Source of the DNA: Lachnospiraceae bacterium
GTDB taxonomy: Bacteria; Bacillota_A; Clostridia; Lachnospirales; Lachnospiraceae
Direction: 5' to 3'
Length of the DNA stretch: 64,000 bases
NCBI GenBank assembly: GCA_017430765.1
Contig: JAFRMI010000055.1
Location: forward strand, 1 to 64,000
A model generated the notes under the pieces. The model worked only from the letters and a program-made list of their open reading frames with translations. It had not been told where the DNA came from and did not search any database. This document shows, piece by piece, positions 36,890 to 45,693 of the stretch; within the stretch, counting starts at the first letter, position 1, and each line of letters begins with the position of its first letter. The position numbers and the translations under genes are program-made.

Positions 36890-39514
36890 ATGGCTAAATG
36901 GGTATATCTGTTCACAGAAGGCAATGCCGATATGCGTGAATTGCTCGGCGGAAAAGGCGCCAATCTCGCCGAGATGACACATATCGGCCTTCCGGTTCCG
37001 CAGGGCTTTACGATCACGACGGAAGCCTGCACACAGTACTATGAAGACGGACGTGAGATCAATGAGGAGATCCGCGCTCAGATCAATGAGAACATTGTCA
37101 AGATGGAAGAGATCACAGGCAAGAAATTCGGCGATCTTGAGAATCCTCTCCTTGTGTCCGTTCGCTCCGGCGCCCGCGCTTCCATGCCGGGAATGATGGA
37201 TACGATTCTGAATCTCGGCCTCAATGAAGATGTTGTCGAGGTCATTGCGAAAAAGTCCGGCAATCCGAGATGGGCATGGGACTGCTACAGACGTTTCATC
37301 CAGATGTATTCCGATGTTGTTATGGAAGTCGGAAAGAAATACTTTGAGGCTCTGATCGACAAGATGAAAGAAGAAAAGGGCGTCAAGCTTGACGTCGAAC
37401 TCAGCGCGGATGACCTCAAGGAACTTGCCAACCAGTTCAAGGCGGAATATAAGTCCAAGATCGGACAGGACTTCCCGTCTGATCCGAAGGAACAGCTGAT
37501 GGGCGCCATCAAAGCCGTCTTCCGTTCCTGGGACAACCCGCGCGCGAACGTATACCGCCGCGACAACGATATTCCGTACAGCTGGGGCACTGCGGTCAAC
37601 GTACAGTCCATGGCATTCGGCAATATGGGCGATGACTGCGGAACCGGCGTTGCGTTCACGAGAAATCCGGCAACCGGTGAACCTGGCCTCTTCGGTGAGT
37701 TCCTGACGAACGCGCAGGGTGAAGACGTCGTCGCGGGCGTCCGCACACCGATGCATATCAGCGAGATGGAGCAGAAGTTCCCCGAAGCTTTCAAGGAGTT
37801 CGTGGAAGTCTGCAAGACTCTTGAAACACATTACCGTGATATGCAGGATATGGAGTTTACAGTTGAGAACGGCAAGCTCTACATGCTGCAGACAAGAAAC
37901 GGCAAGCGTACCGCCAAGGCGGCCCTTAAGATCGCCTGCGATCTGGTGGATGAGGGCATGCGCACAGAGGAAGAGGCGGTTGCCATGATCGATCCGCGCA
38001 ACCTTGATTCCCTTCTTCATCCGACATTCGACGCGGAAGTCCTTAAGCAGAAGACCCCGATCGCCAAGGCGCTCGGCGCCGCGCCCGGCGCTGCTTCCGG
38101 AAAGATCGTTTTCACGGCTGATGAGGCCAAGGAGTGGGCTGAGAGAGGCGAAAAAGTCGTTCTCGTCCGCCTGGAGACATCCCCTGAGGATATCGAAGGC
38201 ATGAAGGCGGCACAGGGCATCCTGACAGGCCGCGGCGGAATGACAAGCCACGCGGCGGTTGTCGCCCGCGGCATGGGCTCCTGCTGCGTCTCCGGGTGCT
38301 CCGAGATGATCATCAATGAGGAGGAGAAGAAGTTCACGCTCGGCGGCAAAGAGTACCACGAGGGCGACGTCATTTCCTTCGACGGAACAACCGGCAACAT
38401 CTATGACGGCGCGATCCCGACCGTCGACGCGCAGATCGCCGGCGAATTCGGAAGAATCATGGCATGGGCTGACAAGTACAGAACGCTCAAAGTCAGAACG
38501 AATGCGGATACCCCCGCTGACGCGAAGAAGGCCAGAGAACTCGGCGCGGAGGGCATCGGCCTCTGCCGTACAGAGCATATGTTCTTCGAGGGTAACAGAA
38601 TCGACGCGTTCCGTGAGATGATCTGCTCCGATACGCTGGAGGAGAGAGAAGAAGCGCTTAAGAAGATCGAGCCGCTTCAGCAGAGCGACTTCGAAGGCCT
38701 CTTCGAGGCCATGGAAGGCGACCCGGTTACCATCCGTTTCCTGGATCCGCCGCTTCATGAGTTTGTTCCGACAGAGGAAGAGGATATCAAGAAGCTCGCG
38801 GATGCCAAGGGCAAGAGCGTCGAGGATATCAAGGCAATCATCAGCTCCCTGCACGAGTTCAATCCGATGATGGGTCACCGCGGACTTCGTCTGGCTGTTA
38901 CCTATCCGGAGATCGCGAAGATGCAGACAGAAGCAGTCATCCGCGCTGCCATCAATGTCTCCAGGAGACATCCTGACTGGAACACGGTTCCGGAAATTAT
39001 GATTCCGCTTTCCAGTGACAGTAAGGAACTCGCATATGTGAAGAAGTTCGTCGTAGAGACAGCGGACAGGATTATCGCTGAAGAAGGCTCTGACCTTAAG
39101 TATGAAGTCGGAACCATGATGGAGATCCCGAGAGCCTGCCTGACAGCGGACGAGATCGCCAAGGAAGCGGAATTCTTCTGCTTCGGCACGAACGACCTCA
39201 CGCAGATGACATACGGCTTCTCGCGCGATGACGCCGGCAAGTTCCTCAATTACTATTATGACGCCAAGATCTTCGAGAATGATCCATTTGCGAAGCTGGA
39301 CCAGATCGGTGTCGGCAAGCTGATGAAGATCGCGATCGAAGACGGCAAGAAGGTGCGTCCGGATATGCACTGCGGTATCTGCGGCGAGCACGGCGGCGAT
39401 CCGTCCTCCATCGACTTCTGCCACAGAGTCGGTCTGGACTATGTCTCCTGCAGCCCGTTCCGCGTACCGATTGCCCGCCTTGCGGCGGCACAGTCTGCAC
39501 TGGCCAACAAATAA
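36890..39514 (+). CDS. ppdK: Pyruvate, phosphate dikinase
   Basis: An 874-residue PPDK, which interconverts PEP, AMP and PPi with pyruvate, ATP and Pi. It has the ATP-grasp domain at the N-terminus (LLGGKGANLAEMTHIGLPVPQGFTI), the swivelling phosphohistidine domain with GGMTSHAAVVARG (His454), and the PEP/pyruvate barrel ending CGICGEHGGDP. Length is the usual 870-880. AGGAGG precedes the ATG. The PPi it makes in the glycolytic direction can feed the adjacent PPi-phosphofructokinase. It is isolated by terminators on both sides. Confidence 0.97.
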   Translation: MAKWVYLFTEGNADMRELLGGKGANLAEMTHIGLPVPQGFTITTEACTQYYEDGREINEEIRAQINENIVKMEEITGKKFGDLENPLLVSVRSGARASMPGMMDTILNLGLNEDVVEVIAKKSGNPRWAWDCYRRFIQMYSDVVMEVGKKYFEALIDKMKEEKGVKLDVELSADDLKELANQFKAEYKSKIGQDFPSDPKEQLMGAIKAVFRSWDNPRANVYRRDNDIPYSWGTAVNVQSMAFGNMGDDCGTGVAFTRNPATGEPGLFGEFLTNAQGEDVVAGVRTPMHISEMEQKFPEAFKEFVEVCKTLETHYRDMQDMEFTVENGKLYMLQTRNGKRTAKAALKIACDLVDEGMRTEEEAVAMIDPRNLDSLLHPTFDAEVLKQKTPIAKALGAAPGAASGKIVFTADEAKEWAERGEKVVLVRLETSPEDIEGMKAAQGILTGRGGMTSHAAVVARGMGSCCVSGCSEMIINEEEKKFTLGGKEYHEGDVISFDGTTGNIYDGAIPTVDAQIAGEFGRIMAWADKYRTLKVRTNADTPADAKKARELGAEGIGLCRTEHMFFEGNRIDAFREMICSDTLEEREEALKKIEPLQQSDFEGLFEAMEGDPVTIRFLDPPLHEFVPTEEEDIKKLADAKGKSVEDIKAIISSLHEFNPMMGHRGLRLAVTYPEIAKMQTEAVIRAAINVSRRHPDWNTVPEIMIPLSSDSKELAYVKKFVVETADRIIAEEGSDLKYEVGTMMEIPRACLTADEIAKEAEFFCFGTNDLTQMTYGFSRDDAGKFLNYYYDAKIFENDPFAKLDQIGVGKLMKIAIEDGKKVRPDMHCGICGEHGGDPSSIDFCHRVGLDYVSCSPFRVPIARLAAAQSALANK

Positions 39515-39543
39515 TAACAGCTTAAATCGCTGACTTTTTCAGG

Positions 39544-39570
39544 GCATCCGCCATATCGGCGGATGCTCTT
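39544..39570 (+). terminator. Terminator of ppdK
   Basis: 9-bp stem GCATCCGCC/GGCGGATGC (39544-39552 with 39558-39566), 5-nt loop, then TCTTTT. Confidence 0.85.
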
Positions 39571-39575
39571 TTCAT

Positions 39576-39815
39576 CGGATAGGAAATTCCTCGGAATTCC
39601 CCATCCGACAAAAAGCCTCCGGCAGGATGCACACGGGCACGCAATGAGATAGTCGCTTACGCGACCGTGCCCGGCGCAAAAGTCCGGCTGCGCTCCCCTC
39701 ATGAATGAGGGACGGGGGAGTTGAAGTCCGCTTGCGGACTTTATTCTATCGAAGAGATCATCCTCAGAACTCCATGTTCGAAAAAACAATCTCCGGAAGG
39801 ATGGATTTTTCTGCG
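39576..39815 (+). repeat. Composite intergenic repeat, A-B-A modules (copy 2)
   Basis: Fills much of the 454-bp gap between ppdK and the M24 peptidase. A 39576-39676, B 39675-39744, and a decayed A at about 39745-39815 (ATCGAAGAGATCATCC, AAAAAACAATCTCCGGAAGGATG). A holds three hairpins: AATTCC repeats, CGGGCACG/CGTGCCCG and an inner TCGC-TTAC-GCGA. B holds a CTCCCC..GGGGAG stem and GTCCGC-TT-GCGGAC. It resembles copy 1 closely in A and B. Confidence 0.8.
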
Positions 39816-39846
39816 ATATTTCAGGGATGATGATCTGTCATATGTG

Positions 39847-39855
39847 TGGTATAAT
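39847..39855 (+). promoter_or_regulatory. Extended -10 promoter of the M24 peptidase gene
   Basis: TGG-TATAAT (TATAAT 39850-39855), no clear -35. The 107-nt leader contains GTCAGC-ATCA-GCTGAC (39877-39892) nested within a GCGGG/CCCGC pair, and ends in AAAAGGAGG. Confidence 0.6.
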
Positions 39856-39968
39856 ACATCTCACTGCGGGATTCGGGTCAGCATCAGCTGACAGAATTAT
39901 CTTGCTTGAAACCCGCCGTCTTAAGAAGCGGGGATCGTTCCTTACAGAGATTAAAAGGAGGCTGAGCC

Positions 39969-41783
39969 ATGTCATGCAAGGCAGATGAAATAAGAGAACG
40001 GGTAAACAGGCTGCGTGAAGATATGACCGGGAGGGGAATCACCTGCGCGCTGATGATGTCGACAGATCCTCACGCGTCCGAATATACCGGCGATCATTTT
40101 AAGGTGACGGAATACTTCTCCGGCTGTACCAGTGACAATGCGGTTCTGGTTGTAACACAGGAGGAGGCGCGTCTTTGGACGGACGGCAGATATTTTATTT
40201 CCGCCGCGGGGGAGCTGGACGGTACAGGGATTATCCTGATGAAGTCGGGAGAAAAGGACGTCCCGAAAATCACGGAGTATCTCGGGACGTTTCTCGGTAA
40301 AGGCGCCGTCCTTGGTTTTGACGGAAATTGCGTGGATGCCGCATCCGGGCGGGAATTCCGTAAAGCGGCGGAGACGGCCGGGGCATCTGTTGAAAGCGGG
40401 TATGTTCCCGCTGAGAGGATCTGGACAGACAGGCAGCCGCTTCCCTGCCATCCTGTCTGGATTTTAAATGATGATCTCACAGGGATGTCCTGCGAGAAAA
40501 AACTCGCCGCAGTGAGGGAGGCTGTGAAACAATGCGGCGCTTCCTGCCACATGCTGTCCCGTCTGGATGATATTATGTGGCTTCTCAATATCCGCGGAGG
40601 GGACATCGAGTGCAATCCGGTCGCTTTAAGCCATCTGCTGATCGGGCCGAAAACAGCAGACCTGTTTATCCAGGAAAACGAGGTGACGGAAGCATTCCGT
40701 CAATATGCGGCGGAGAATCAGATCCGTATCCACGCTTATGAAGATGTCTATTCCTTCCTGGAGCAGTTTGCGTTTGACGGACCGATATTGGTATCCGGGA
40801 GGAATGTAAGCGACGCAATGCTGCACCTTCTGAATGAAAAAGGGGATGTGATCGACAGGCGGAGTCCGGTTGAACGGATGAAGGCTGTCAAAAATGATAC
40901 GGAGATCCGCAATATCAGGAAGACTTACCTTCAGGACTCGGCCGCTTTGATCCGTTTTATCTTCCGTATGAAGAAAAAAATCGGAAAAGAAACGGTGACA
41001 GAGTACACAGCTGCACAGGAGATTAACGGCTTGCGAAGGGAGATTCCCGGATTCCTTGATTTCTCCTTTCCCACCATATCAGCGTATAACGCGAACGCAG
41101 CGATGGCGCATTACGCCGTGTCCGAGGAGACAGCGGCCGCAGTTGAACCGCAGGGATTCCTCCTGGTCGATTCGGGCGGACAGTATATGGGAGGAACGAC
41201 AGACGTGACACGCACAATCGCGCTGGGGGATCTGACCGGGGAGATGCGGCGGGATTTCACGCTCGTAGCTGCGGCCAATCTGCGCCTGCTCTATACACGA
41301 TTTGTGAAGGGAACAACCGGGGCGCAGCTTGATATAATCCCGAGATATGTACTCTATCGTTACGGTATGAACTATAATCACGGTACAGGCCATGGCGTGG
41401 GATATATTCTGAATGTTCACGAAGGCCCACAGAGGATCGGTCCTCCTTCAGCCGACGGCTGCGACACGCCTTTTGAGGCGGGAATGGTCACATCCGATGA
41501 GCCCGGGATCTACAGGGAGAATGCGTACGGAATCCGTACGGAGACCATCGTTCTGTGTGTGAATGATGAGGAGACCTCGTTTGGGAGCTTTTTAAAATTT
41601 GAGCCTCTGACATATGTGCCGATTGACCGCAGTGCCCTTGACCTTTCATATATGGAACCATCTGACATAAGAATGTTAAACGACTATCACGCCAAAGTGC
41701 GGGAGAAAATGATGCCTTACATGGCAGATGACGAGGAACGGGAATGGCTTTTGGAGGCGACAGCAGAGGTTTTTGCGTCATGA
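39969..41783 (+). CDS. Xaa-Pro aminopeptidase (M24B family)
   Basis: A 604-residue cytoplasmic metallopeptidase of the long, three-domain aminopeptidase P type. Two creatinase-like N-terminal domains (about residues 1-310) precede the pita-bread catalytic domain. Metal ligands are readable in VDSGGQYMGGTTDVTR (two Asp), HGTGHGVG (His), TSDEPGIY (Glu) and RTETIVL (Glu). It removes N-terminal residues before proline. AGGAGG precedes the ATG. Its stop overlaps the start of the sulfatase gene (ATGA), so both are co-translated although their functions look unrelated. Confidence 0.94.
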   Translation: MSCKADEIRERVNRLREDMTGRGITCALMMSTDPHASEYTGDHFKVTEYFSGCTSDNAVLVVTQEEARLWTDGRYFISAAGELDGTGIILMKSGEKDVPKITEYLGTFLGKGAVLGFDGNCVDAASGREFRKAAETAGASVESGYVPAERIWTDRQPLPCHPVWILNDDLTGMSCEKKLAAVREAVKQCGASCHMLSRLDDIMWLLNIRGGDIECNPVALSHLLIGPKTADLFIQENEVTEAFRQYAAENQIRIHAYEDVYSFLEQFAFDGPILVSGRNVSDAMLHLLNEKGDVIDRRSPVERMKAVKNDTEIRNIRKTYLQDSAALIRFIFRMKKKIGKETVTEYTAAQEINGLRREIPGFLDFSFPTISAYNANAAMAHYAVSEETAAAVEPQGFLLVDSGGQYMGGTTDVTRTIALGDLTGEMRRDFTLVAAANLRLLYTRFVKGTTGAQLDIIPRYVLYRYGMNYNHGTGHGVGYILNVHEGPQRIGPPSADGCDTPFEAGMVTSDEPGIYRENAYGIRTETIVLCVNDEETSFGSFLKFEPLTYVPIDRSALDLSYMEPSDIRMLNDYHAKVREKMMPYMADDEEREWLLEATAEVFAS

Positions 41784-43660
41784 AGCAGGGAAGTGGTGAA
41801 TCGGAAAAGACGGAAAAGAGAAAACAATCCGGCGCTCATTACGCGGCGGCGGGTTCGCCGGCTGCATTCTGCGCGTGGTGTTTCATTACACTTCTGTGCT
41901 CTTTGGTGAGCTTTTACGAAATAGAGTGGATTAATAACCTCTATCTCCATAAGATGGCCATTCGGTATCATCTTCTGGGAATTGCGATTACGTTTGTACT
42001 TTATCTGGTTTTAATTCTGCTTTTTAACTCCCCGCGCATCGGACTGATCGCGGGGCAGATTGTGTTTCTTCTTTGGGGCTGTACCAATTATTTTGTCCAG
42101 GAGTTCCGGGGTATCCCCTTTCAGTGGATTGACTTCGGGTCCCTCGGTGTCGCCTTTTCCGTATCCGGCAACTACCGCTATGAACTGAGCCGCCCGATGT
42201 GGATGTCGATTGCCTGTTCCGCAGTGATAGTGATCGCGCTGCTTGCGTCAAAGGTCCGCGGCGTAAAGAGAGGAGCTGCCGGCCATATCCTGACCAGGGC
42301 TGCCGGCGCGGTGCTGCTCATCTGCTTTTACGGACTTATTTTTAAAACCGATTTCCTTGCTTCGCAGGGTGTGTGGCTGCGGGACTGGCAGCCCTGGTAT
42401 ACATACCGCCTGTTCGGCATGGAGACCGGCTTTCTGGCATTTGCGAAAGCCTCTTTCCCGAGCGCGCCGGACGGGTTTTCCGAGGGGCGCGTAAAAGAGG
42501 TGATCGCCGCTGCGGAAGGTTCTGATCCGGCCGGATTTAACGAAACGGAGCCTCCGGAGAATCTGATTGTCGTCATGAACGAAAGTTTTTCGGATCTGTC
42601 AATTTACCCCGGTTTTTCCTGCAGCAAATCCATCCTGACCAATTTCAATTCCCTTGAAGAGGAGACGATCAGCGGAAAACTGCTGGTTTCGGTGAAAGGC
42701 GGCACGACCGCCAATACGGAATATGAGTTTCTGACCGGAAATTCGTGTGTCCTGTCCCCATCGACGGTTGTGTACAATTCTTTTATTAAGGATGATCAGT
42801 ATTCACTGGTCCGCATTCTTAAGGCCTGCGGATACCGGACGCTGGCCATGCACCCTTACGGCCAGTACGGGTGGAACCGGAATGTAGTCTACCCGCGGAT
42901 GGGATTTGATGCATTTCTCCATATTGACAACAGTTTCCAGGGAGCTGAAACGGTGCGCGGAATGGTGAGTGACAGGGGAGATTACGAGGAACTGATCCGC
43001 CAGGTAGAGAATAAGAAAGATGGGGAAAAGCTGTTTATCTTCAATGTGACGATGCAGAATCACAGTTCCTACAAAAATGAATCCTTTAAATCTACCGTGC
43101 AGGTAGACGGCTTTGAGGGTAAGAATAAGGGACAGGCGGAGCAGTATCTGTCGCTGATCCGGATCTCTGATCAGGCGCTCGGCGAGCTGATTTCGTACTT
43201 CGAGGAATCGGATGAGAGAACAATGATCTGCTTTTTCGGTGACCACCAGCCCGAGATCGGAGAAGATTTTTGGGAATACTGCTACGGCGGCAGGGAGGAG
43301 GACCAGAGCTTCGCGGATCAGCAGAAGGCGTTTATGACACGCTGGTTTATCTGGGCGAACTATGAGATCCCGACAGCAAAAGAGGTTCCCATGTCGGCAA
43401 ACTATCTGGGCGCGTATCTCATGAAGACAGCCGGGATTCCGCTGAGCGGGTATCAGAAATTTCTGCTGCAGATGCGGGAACAGATTCCTGCCATGAATGC
43501 GTACGGGTATTTCTCTCCCGACGGGACGGCCGCGGCCTGGGGAGAGGAGGAGAATTCACCCGAAGAGCGGAAACTCCTTGACTATAAAACGCTGATTTAT
43601 TCGGAACTGACGGACGGGGAGACAAGAGACAGTACTTTTTTCGGAATATCCGAAAAATAA
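41780..43660 (+). CDS. LtaS-like membrane sulfatase (phosphoglycerol transferase family)
   Basis: A 626-residue enzyme with about five N-terminal membrane helices (residues about 30-205) and an extracytoplasmic sulfatase-fold domain. Key sites are NLIVVMNESFSDL (metal-binding Glu), KGGTTANTEYEFLTG (nucleophilic Thr region) and FFGDHQPEI (Asp and His ligands). Relatives polymerise glycerol-phosphate from phosphatidylglycerol onto lipoteichoic acid or modify glycans. ATG 41780 is chosen by the ATGA overlap with the peptidase gene; the in-frame ATG at 41744 lies inside it. The exact product is unknown. Confidence 0.88.
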   Translation: MKQGSGESEKTEKRKQSGAHYAAAGSPAAFCAWCFITLLCSLVSFYEIEWINNLYLHKMAIRYHLLGIAITFVLYLVLILLFNSPRIGLIAGQIVFLLWGCTNYFVQEFRGIPFQWIDFGSLGVAFSVSGNYRYELSRPMWMSIACSAVIVIALLASKVRGVKRGAAGHILTRAAGAVLLICFYGLIFKTDFLASQGVWLRDWQPWYTYRLFGMETGFLAFAKASFPSAPDGFSEGRVKEVIAAAEGSDPAGFNETEPPENLIVVMNESFSDLSIYPGFSCSKSILTNFNSLEEETISGKLLVSVKGGTTANTEYEFLTGNSCVLSPSTVVYNSFIKDDQYSLVRILKACGYRTLAMHPYGQYGWNRNVVYPRMGFDAFLHIDNSFQGAETVRGMVSDRGDYEELIRQVENKKDGEKLFIFNVTMQNHSSYKNESFKSTVQVDGFEGKNKGQAEQYLSLIRISDQALGELISYFEESDERTMICFFGDHQPEIGEDFWEYCYGGREEDQSFADQQKAFMTRWFIWANYEIPTAKEVPMSANYLGAYLMKTAGIPLSGYQKFLLQMREQIPAMNAYGYFSPDGTAAAWGEEENSPEERKLLDYKTLIYSELTDGETRDSTFFGISEK

Positions 43661-43673
43661 ACTGAAAAATGCA

Positions 43674-43721
43674 AAAATCTTGATAAAATACTAAAATCTT
43701 AAGATGTTTTACAAAAATCTT
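43674..43721 (+). promoter_or_regulatory. Three direct AAAATCTT boxes before the AraC gene
   Basis: Identical octamers at 43674-43681, 43693-43700 and 43714-43721, 19 and 21 bp apart start to start, so on one face of the helix. They lie just upstream of the promoter at 43742-43771, the position of activator sites. Confidence 0.6.
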
Positions 43722-43741
43722 AAGGAATTGATAATTATATA

Positions 43742-43771
43742 TTGATATAAAGCCTGCTTATCTGTTATAGT
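43742..43771 (+). promoter_or_regulatory. Promoter of the AraC-family gene
   Basis: TTGATA (43742-43747), 18-bp spacer, TATAGT (43766-43771) with TG at 43763-43764 as an extended -10. The leader to the gene is about 100 nt. Confidence 0.65.
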
Positions 43772-43876
43772 GGTAGCGTCGATTCTCGCTGCGTGTATTT
43801 TTACTTCTGCCCGTTATATTTGATACACAATACGGGAATGCGCAAAAATAGAGAAATCCGAAAGGGGGAATGCGGG

Positions 43877-44506
43877 TTGTTCGCTATCAACTTGATTGTT
43901 GTATCATCTGATGACGGGCTGTATCAGAGAGTACTGGAAGAACTTGGGGAAGAGAATATTTATCCTGAAATCATCAGGGGGAGCACACTGCGGGAAGCGG
44001 TATCCGTGCTTGGTATGGACCATACGCACGTGCTTCCTATGATGCCGGAAGGAGAAGAGACGGACGGAACGAATACGGATCCCGGAAATGGAAGCACTCC
44101 GGAGTCGAGTGTGCCGGGATACGCGCTGCCGGACAGAACAGATCCGGAGGAGGTTCTGAGTTATATCCGGATGTACATACGGCTCCATCTGGCAGAGCCG
44201 CTGGATCTTACGAAAGTCGCGCACGAGATCGGACTGACTTCGACGTACCTGTGTCACCTGTTCAAGAAGCATCATGGCATCTCCATGCAGAAATTCATAG
44301 AGCGGAACCGGATCGAAAAGGCCGCCTATCTTCTGGAAACGGAAAATGCAACCATCGGAGAGATCTCCGTCCGCGTCGGATTCAGGAGCAATTCCTACTT
44401 CAGCAAGATCTTCCGCGAGTATTACGGGATGACGCCTCTTAAGTACAGAAAGCACTTGAAACTGAAAGAAATTCGGAAAAAGAATATGACGGAACGTCAT
44501 CAATAA
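43877..44506 (+). CDS. AraC-family transcriptional regulator
   Basis: A 209-residue regulator. The C-terminal 105 residues form the double helix-turn-helix (DLTKVAHEIGLTSTYLCHLFKKHHGISMQKFIERNRIEKA, then IGEISVRVGFRSNSYFSKIFREYYGMTPLKYRK). The N-terminal 75 residues (FAINLIVVSSDDGLYQRVLEELGEENI) look like a shortened receiver-like fold without the phosphorylated Asp set. The start is TTG 43877 because AAAGGGGG lies 8 nt before it; a frame open further upstream has no ribosome site. Target genes cannot be told from context, and three repeated boxes upstream suggest autoregulation. Confidence 0.87.
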   Translation: MFAINLIVVSSDDGLYQRVLEELGEENIYPEIIRGSTLREAVSVLGMDHTHVLPMMPEGEETDGTNTDPGNGSTPESSVPGYALPDRTDPEEVLSYIRMYIRLHLAEPLDLTKVAHEIGLTSTYLCHLFKKHHGISMQKFIERNRIEKAAYLLETENATIGEISVRVGFRSNSYFSKIFREYYGMTPLKYRKHLKLKEIRKKNMTERHQ

Positions 44507-44613
44507 ACAGCCGTCACGCCGGTGCCGCGTATGTTCACGCAGGGGATCCGCGCGCATGAAGGTAAACTGCTGGAGTGAACGCGGCATCAGCGGAAGACAT
44601 CTGTCAAAGACAA

Positions 44614-44640
44614 GAAAAGGGCACCGCGCTGCGGTGCCCT
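44614..44640 (-). terminator. Terminator of the minus-strand unknown gene
   Basis: 10-bp stem AGGGCACCGC/GCGGTGCCCT (44618-44627 with 44631-44640), 3-nt loop, with TTTT after it on the minus strand. It may also stop the AraC transcript from the other side. Confidence 0.8.
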
Positions 44641-44681
44641 GCTTTATCGAACCGGATGGATCAAATGGTGCGTGATAATAT

Positions 44682-45209
44682 TCAGTGAGGTGCGGAGATG
44701 GCGATGGCATTAAAACCTCTCGGTTCATATTCGGCGATCGTGTTCTCGATCCACGCGGCCAGCTTCAGATAAAAATCAATCACGACGTCAATATTCTCTT
44801 CCACGCCCTGCTCCTTAACAAATGAGGAGGCGTTCGCGTAGAGTTCCTCATATTCCTCCGGAGATACCAGAAGTTCAATCTGATACAGCTTCCTGTAGGA
44901 ATTGAGGCGCGGATCGTGATAATTCTTCTTAAGGAGCCGCGCGACCTTCCGAAGCTGCTTCGCAAGCCGCGCCGCATTCTCGAAAGGCATGAGGTTCAGT
45001 TCATTCTTCCAAAGAAATTCCCCGGGATAGAATTTACGGATGATCGGGAAGACCATGCGCCTTGTATGTATGTAGCTGCAGGAGAGTTCAGCCTGTTCTT
45101 CCCAGTCCGCGTCCGCGTTCATGATCTTGTCACTTACGGGAGCAAACCAGAAACGAAGCTTTTTGCTGTGACCGTTCCTCATACGGATTTGGAACTGACC
45201 CTCTGACAT
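44682..45209 (-). CDS. Unknown 175-residue soluble protein
   Basis: I do not recognise this family. It is mostly helical and basic at its centre (NAARLAKQLRKVARLLKKNYHDPRLNSYRKLYQIELL, residues about 78-116). It begins with a beta-like segment (FQIRMRNGHSKKLRFWFAPV) and has conserved-looking Trp and Phe residues. There is no signal peptide or membrane helix. GGAGG lies 7-11 nt before the start on the minus strand. It stands alone, divergent from the aminotransferase side and convergent to the AraC gene, with its own terminator. Confidence 0.7.
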   Translation of the reverse strand: MSEGQFQIRMRNGHSKKLRFWFAPVSDKIMNADADWEEQAELSCSYIHTRRMVFPIIRKFYPGEFLWKNELNLMPFENAARLAKQLRKVARLLKKNYHDPRLNSYRKLYQIELLVSPEEYEELYANASSFVKEQGVEENIDVVIDFYLKLAAWIENTIAEYEPRGFNAIAISAPH

Positions 45210-45240
45210 GGCAATACCTCCGGTAATTGTTATGATCGAT

Positions 45241-45325
45241 ACAGCCGTCTGAACACCCGCCAGGCAGGCGGATCGGCGCCTTTATACAAACAGGGCACAC
45301 TTCACGGCTGTTTCTATTTTATCCA
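45241..45325. ncRNA. Possible structured RNA or operator in a 484-bp gap
   Basis: The gap 45210-45693 has no convincing gene. Here ACAGCCGT (45241-45248) pairs with ACGGCTGT (45304-45311), enclosing CCGCC-AGGCA-GGCGG (45257-45271), and TTTCTATTTT follows. An extended -10 (TGT-TATGAT, 45228-45236) lies just upstream on the plus strand. It could be a small RNA or part of the 5' leader of the minus-strand gene. Confidence 0.3.
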
Positions 45326-45407
45326 CATTGCCGGAATATTTCAATAGGGTAGAAAAGAGGTTCGGCGCAAGACGATATTATTCCATGCAGGGCTTTTTGC
45401 ATACAAA

Positions 45408-45438
45408 AGCAGCCCCCGCCGTAGGGGCCGCTTTTTTT
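45408..45438 (+). terminator. Terminator-like hairpin with no gene before it
   Basis: Stem AGCAGCCCC/GGGGCCGCT (one mismatch, 45408-45416 with 45424-45432), 7-nt loop, seven T residues. No plus-strand gene ends nearby, so it may end a small RNA starting about 45240. From here to 45693 is AT-rich leader sequence of the aminotransferase gene. Confidence 0.65.
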
Positions 45439-45693
45439 AAAAAGGAAGGAGTTACCGCTTTACGCGGAATATGAAAAAGAAAAAGGTTATGTGATAATCA
45501 CTTGCTTTTATCAACATCTTGAGTATAAAGAAGAAAAATGTGCATAGTTTAATTAATTTGTAAACGATCCATGAACATTCATCTTTAAATTATGAACCTG
45601 CTTCCGGATCACGAAAAGAGCGGACTTGACGAATATATAAAAGAGCGATATGGTATTAAGAACGCGTGGGAAACGCCTTCAGGAGACCAGAAT

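Noticed and set aside
45592..45693. N-terminal extension of the aminotransferase
   Set aside because: The frame is open but the ATG at 45592 lacks a ribosome site, and the family start and AGGAG both point to 45694.
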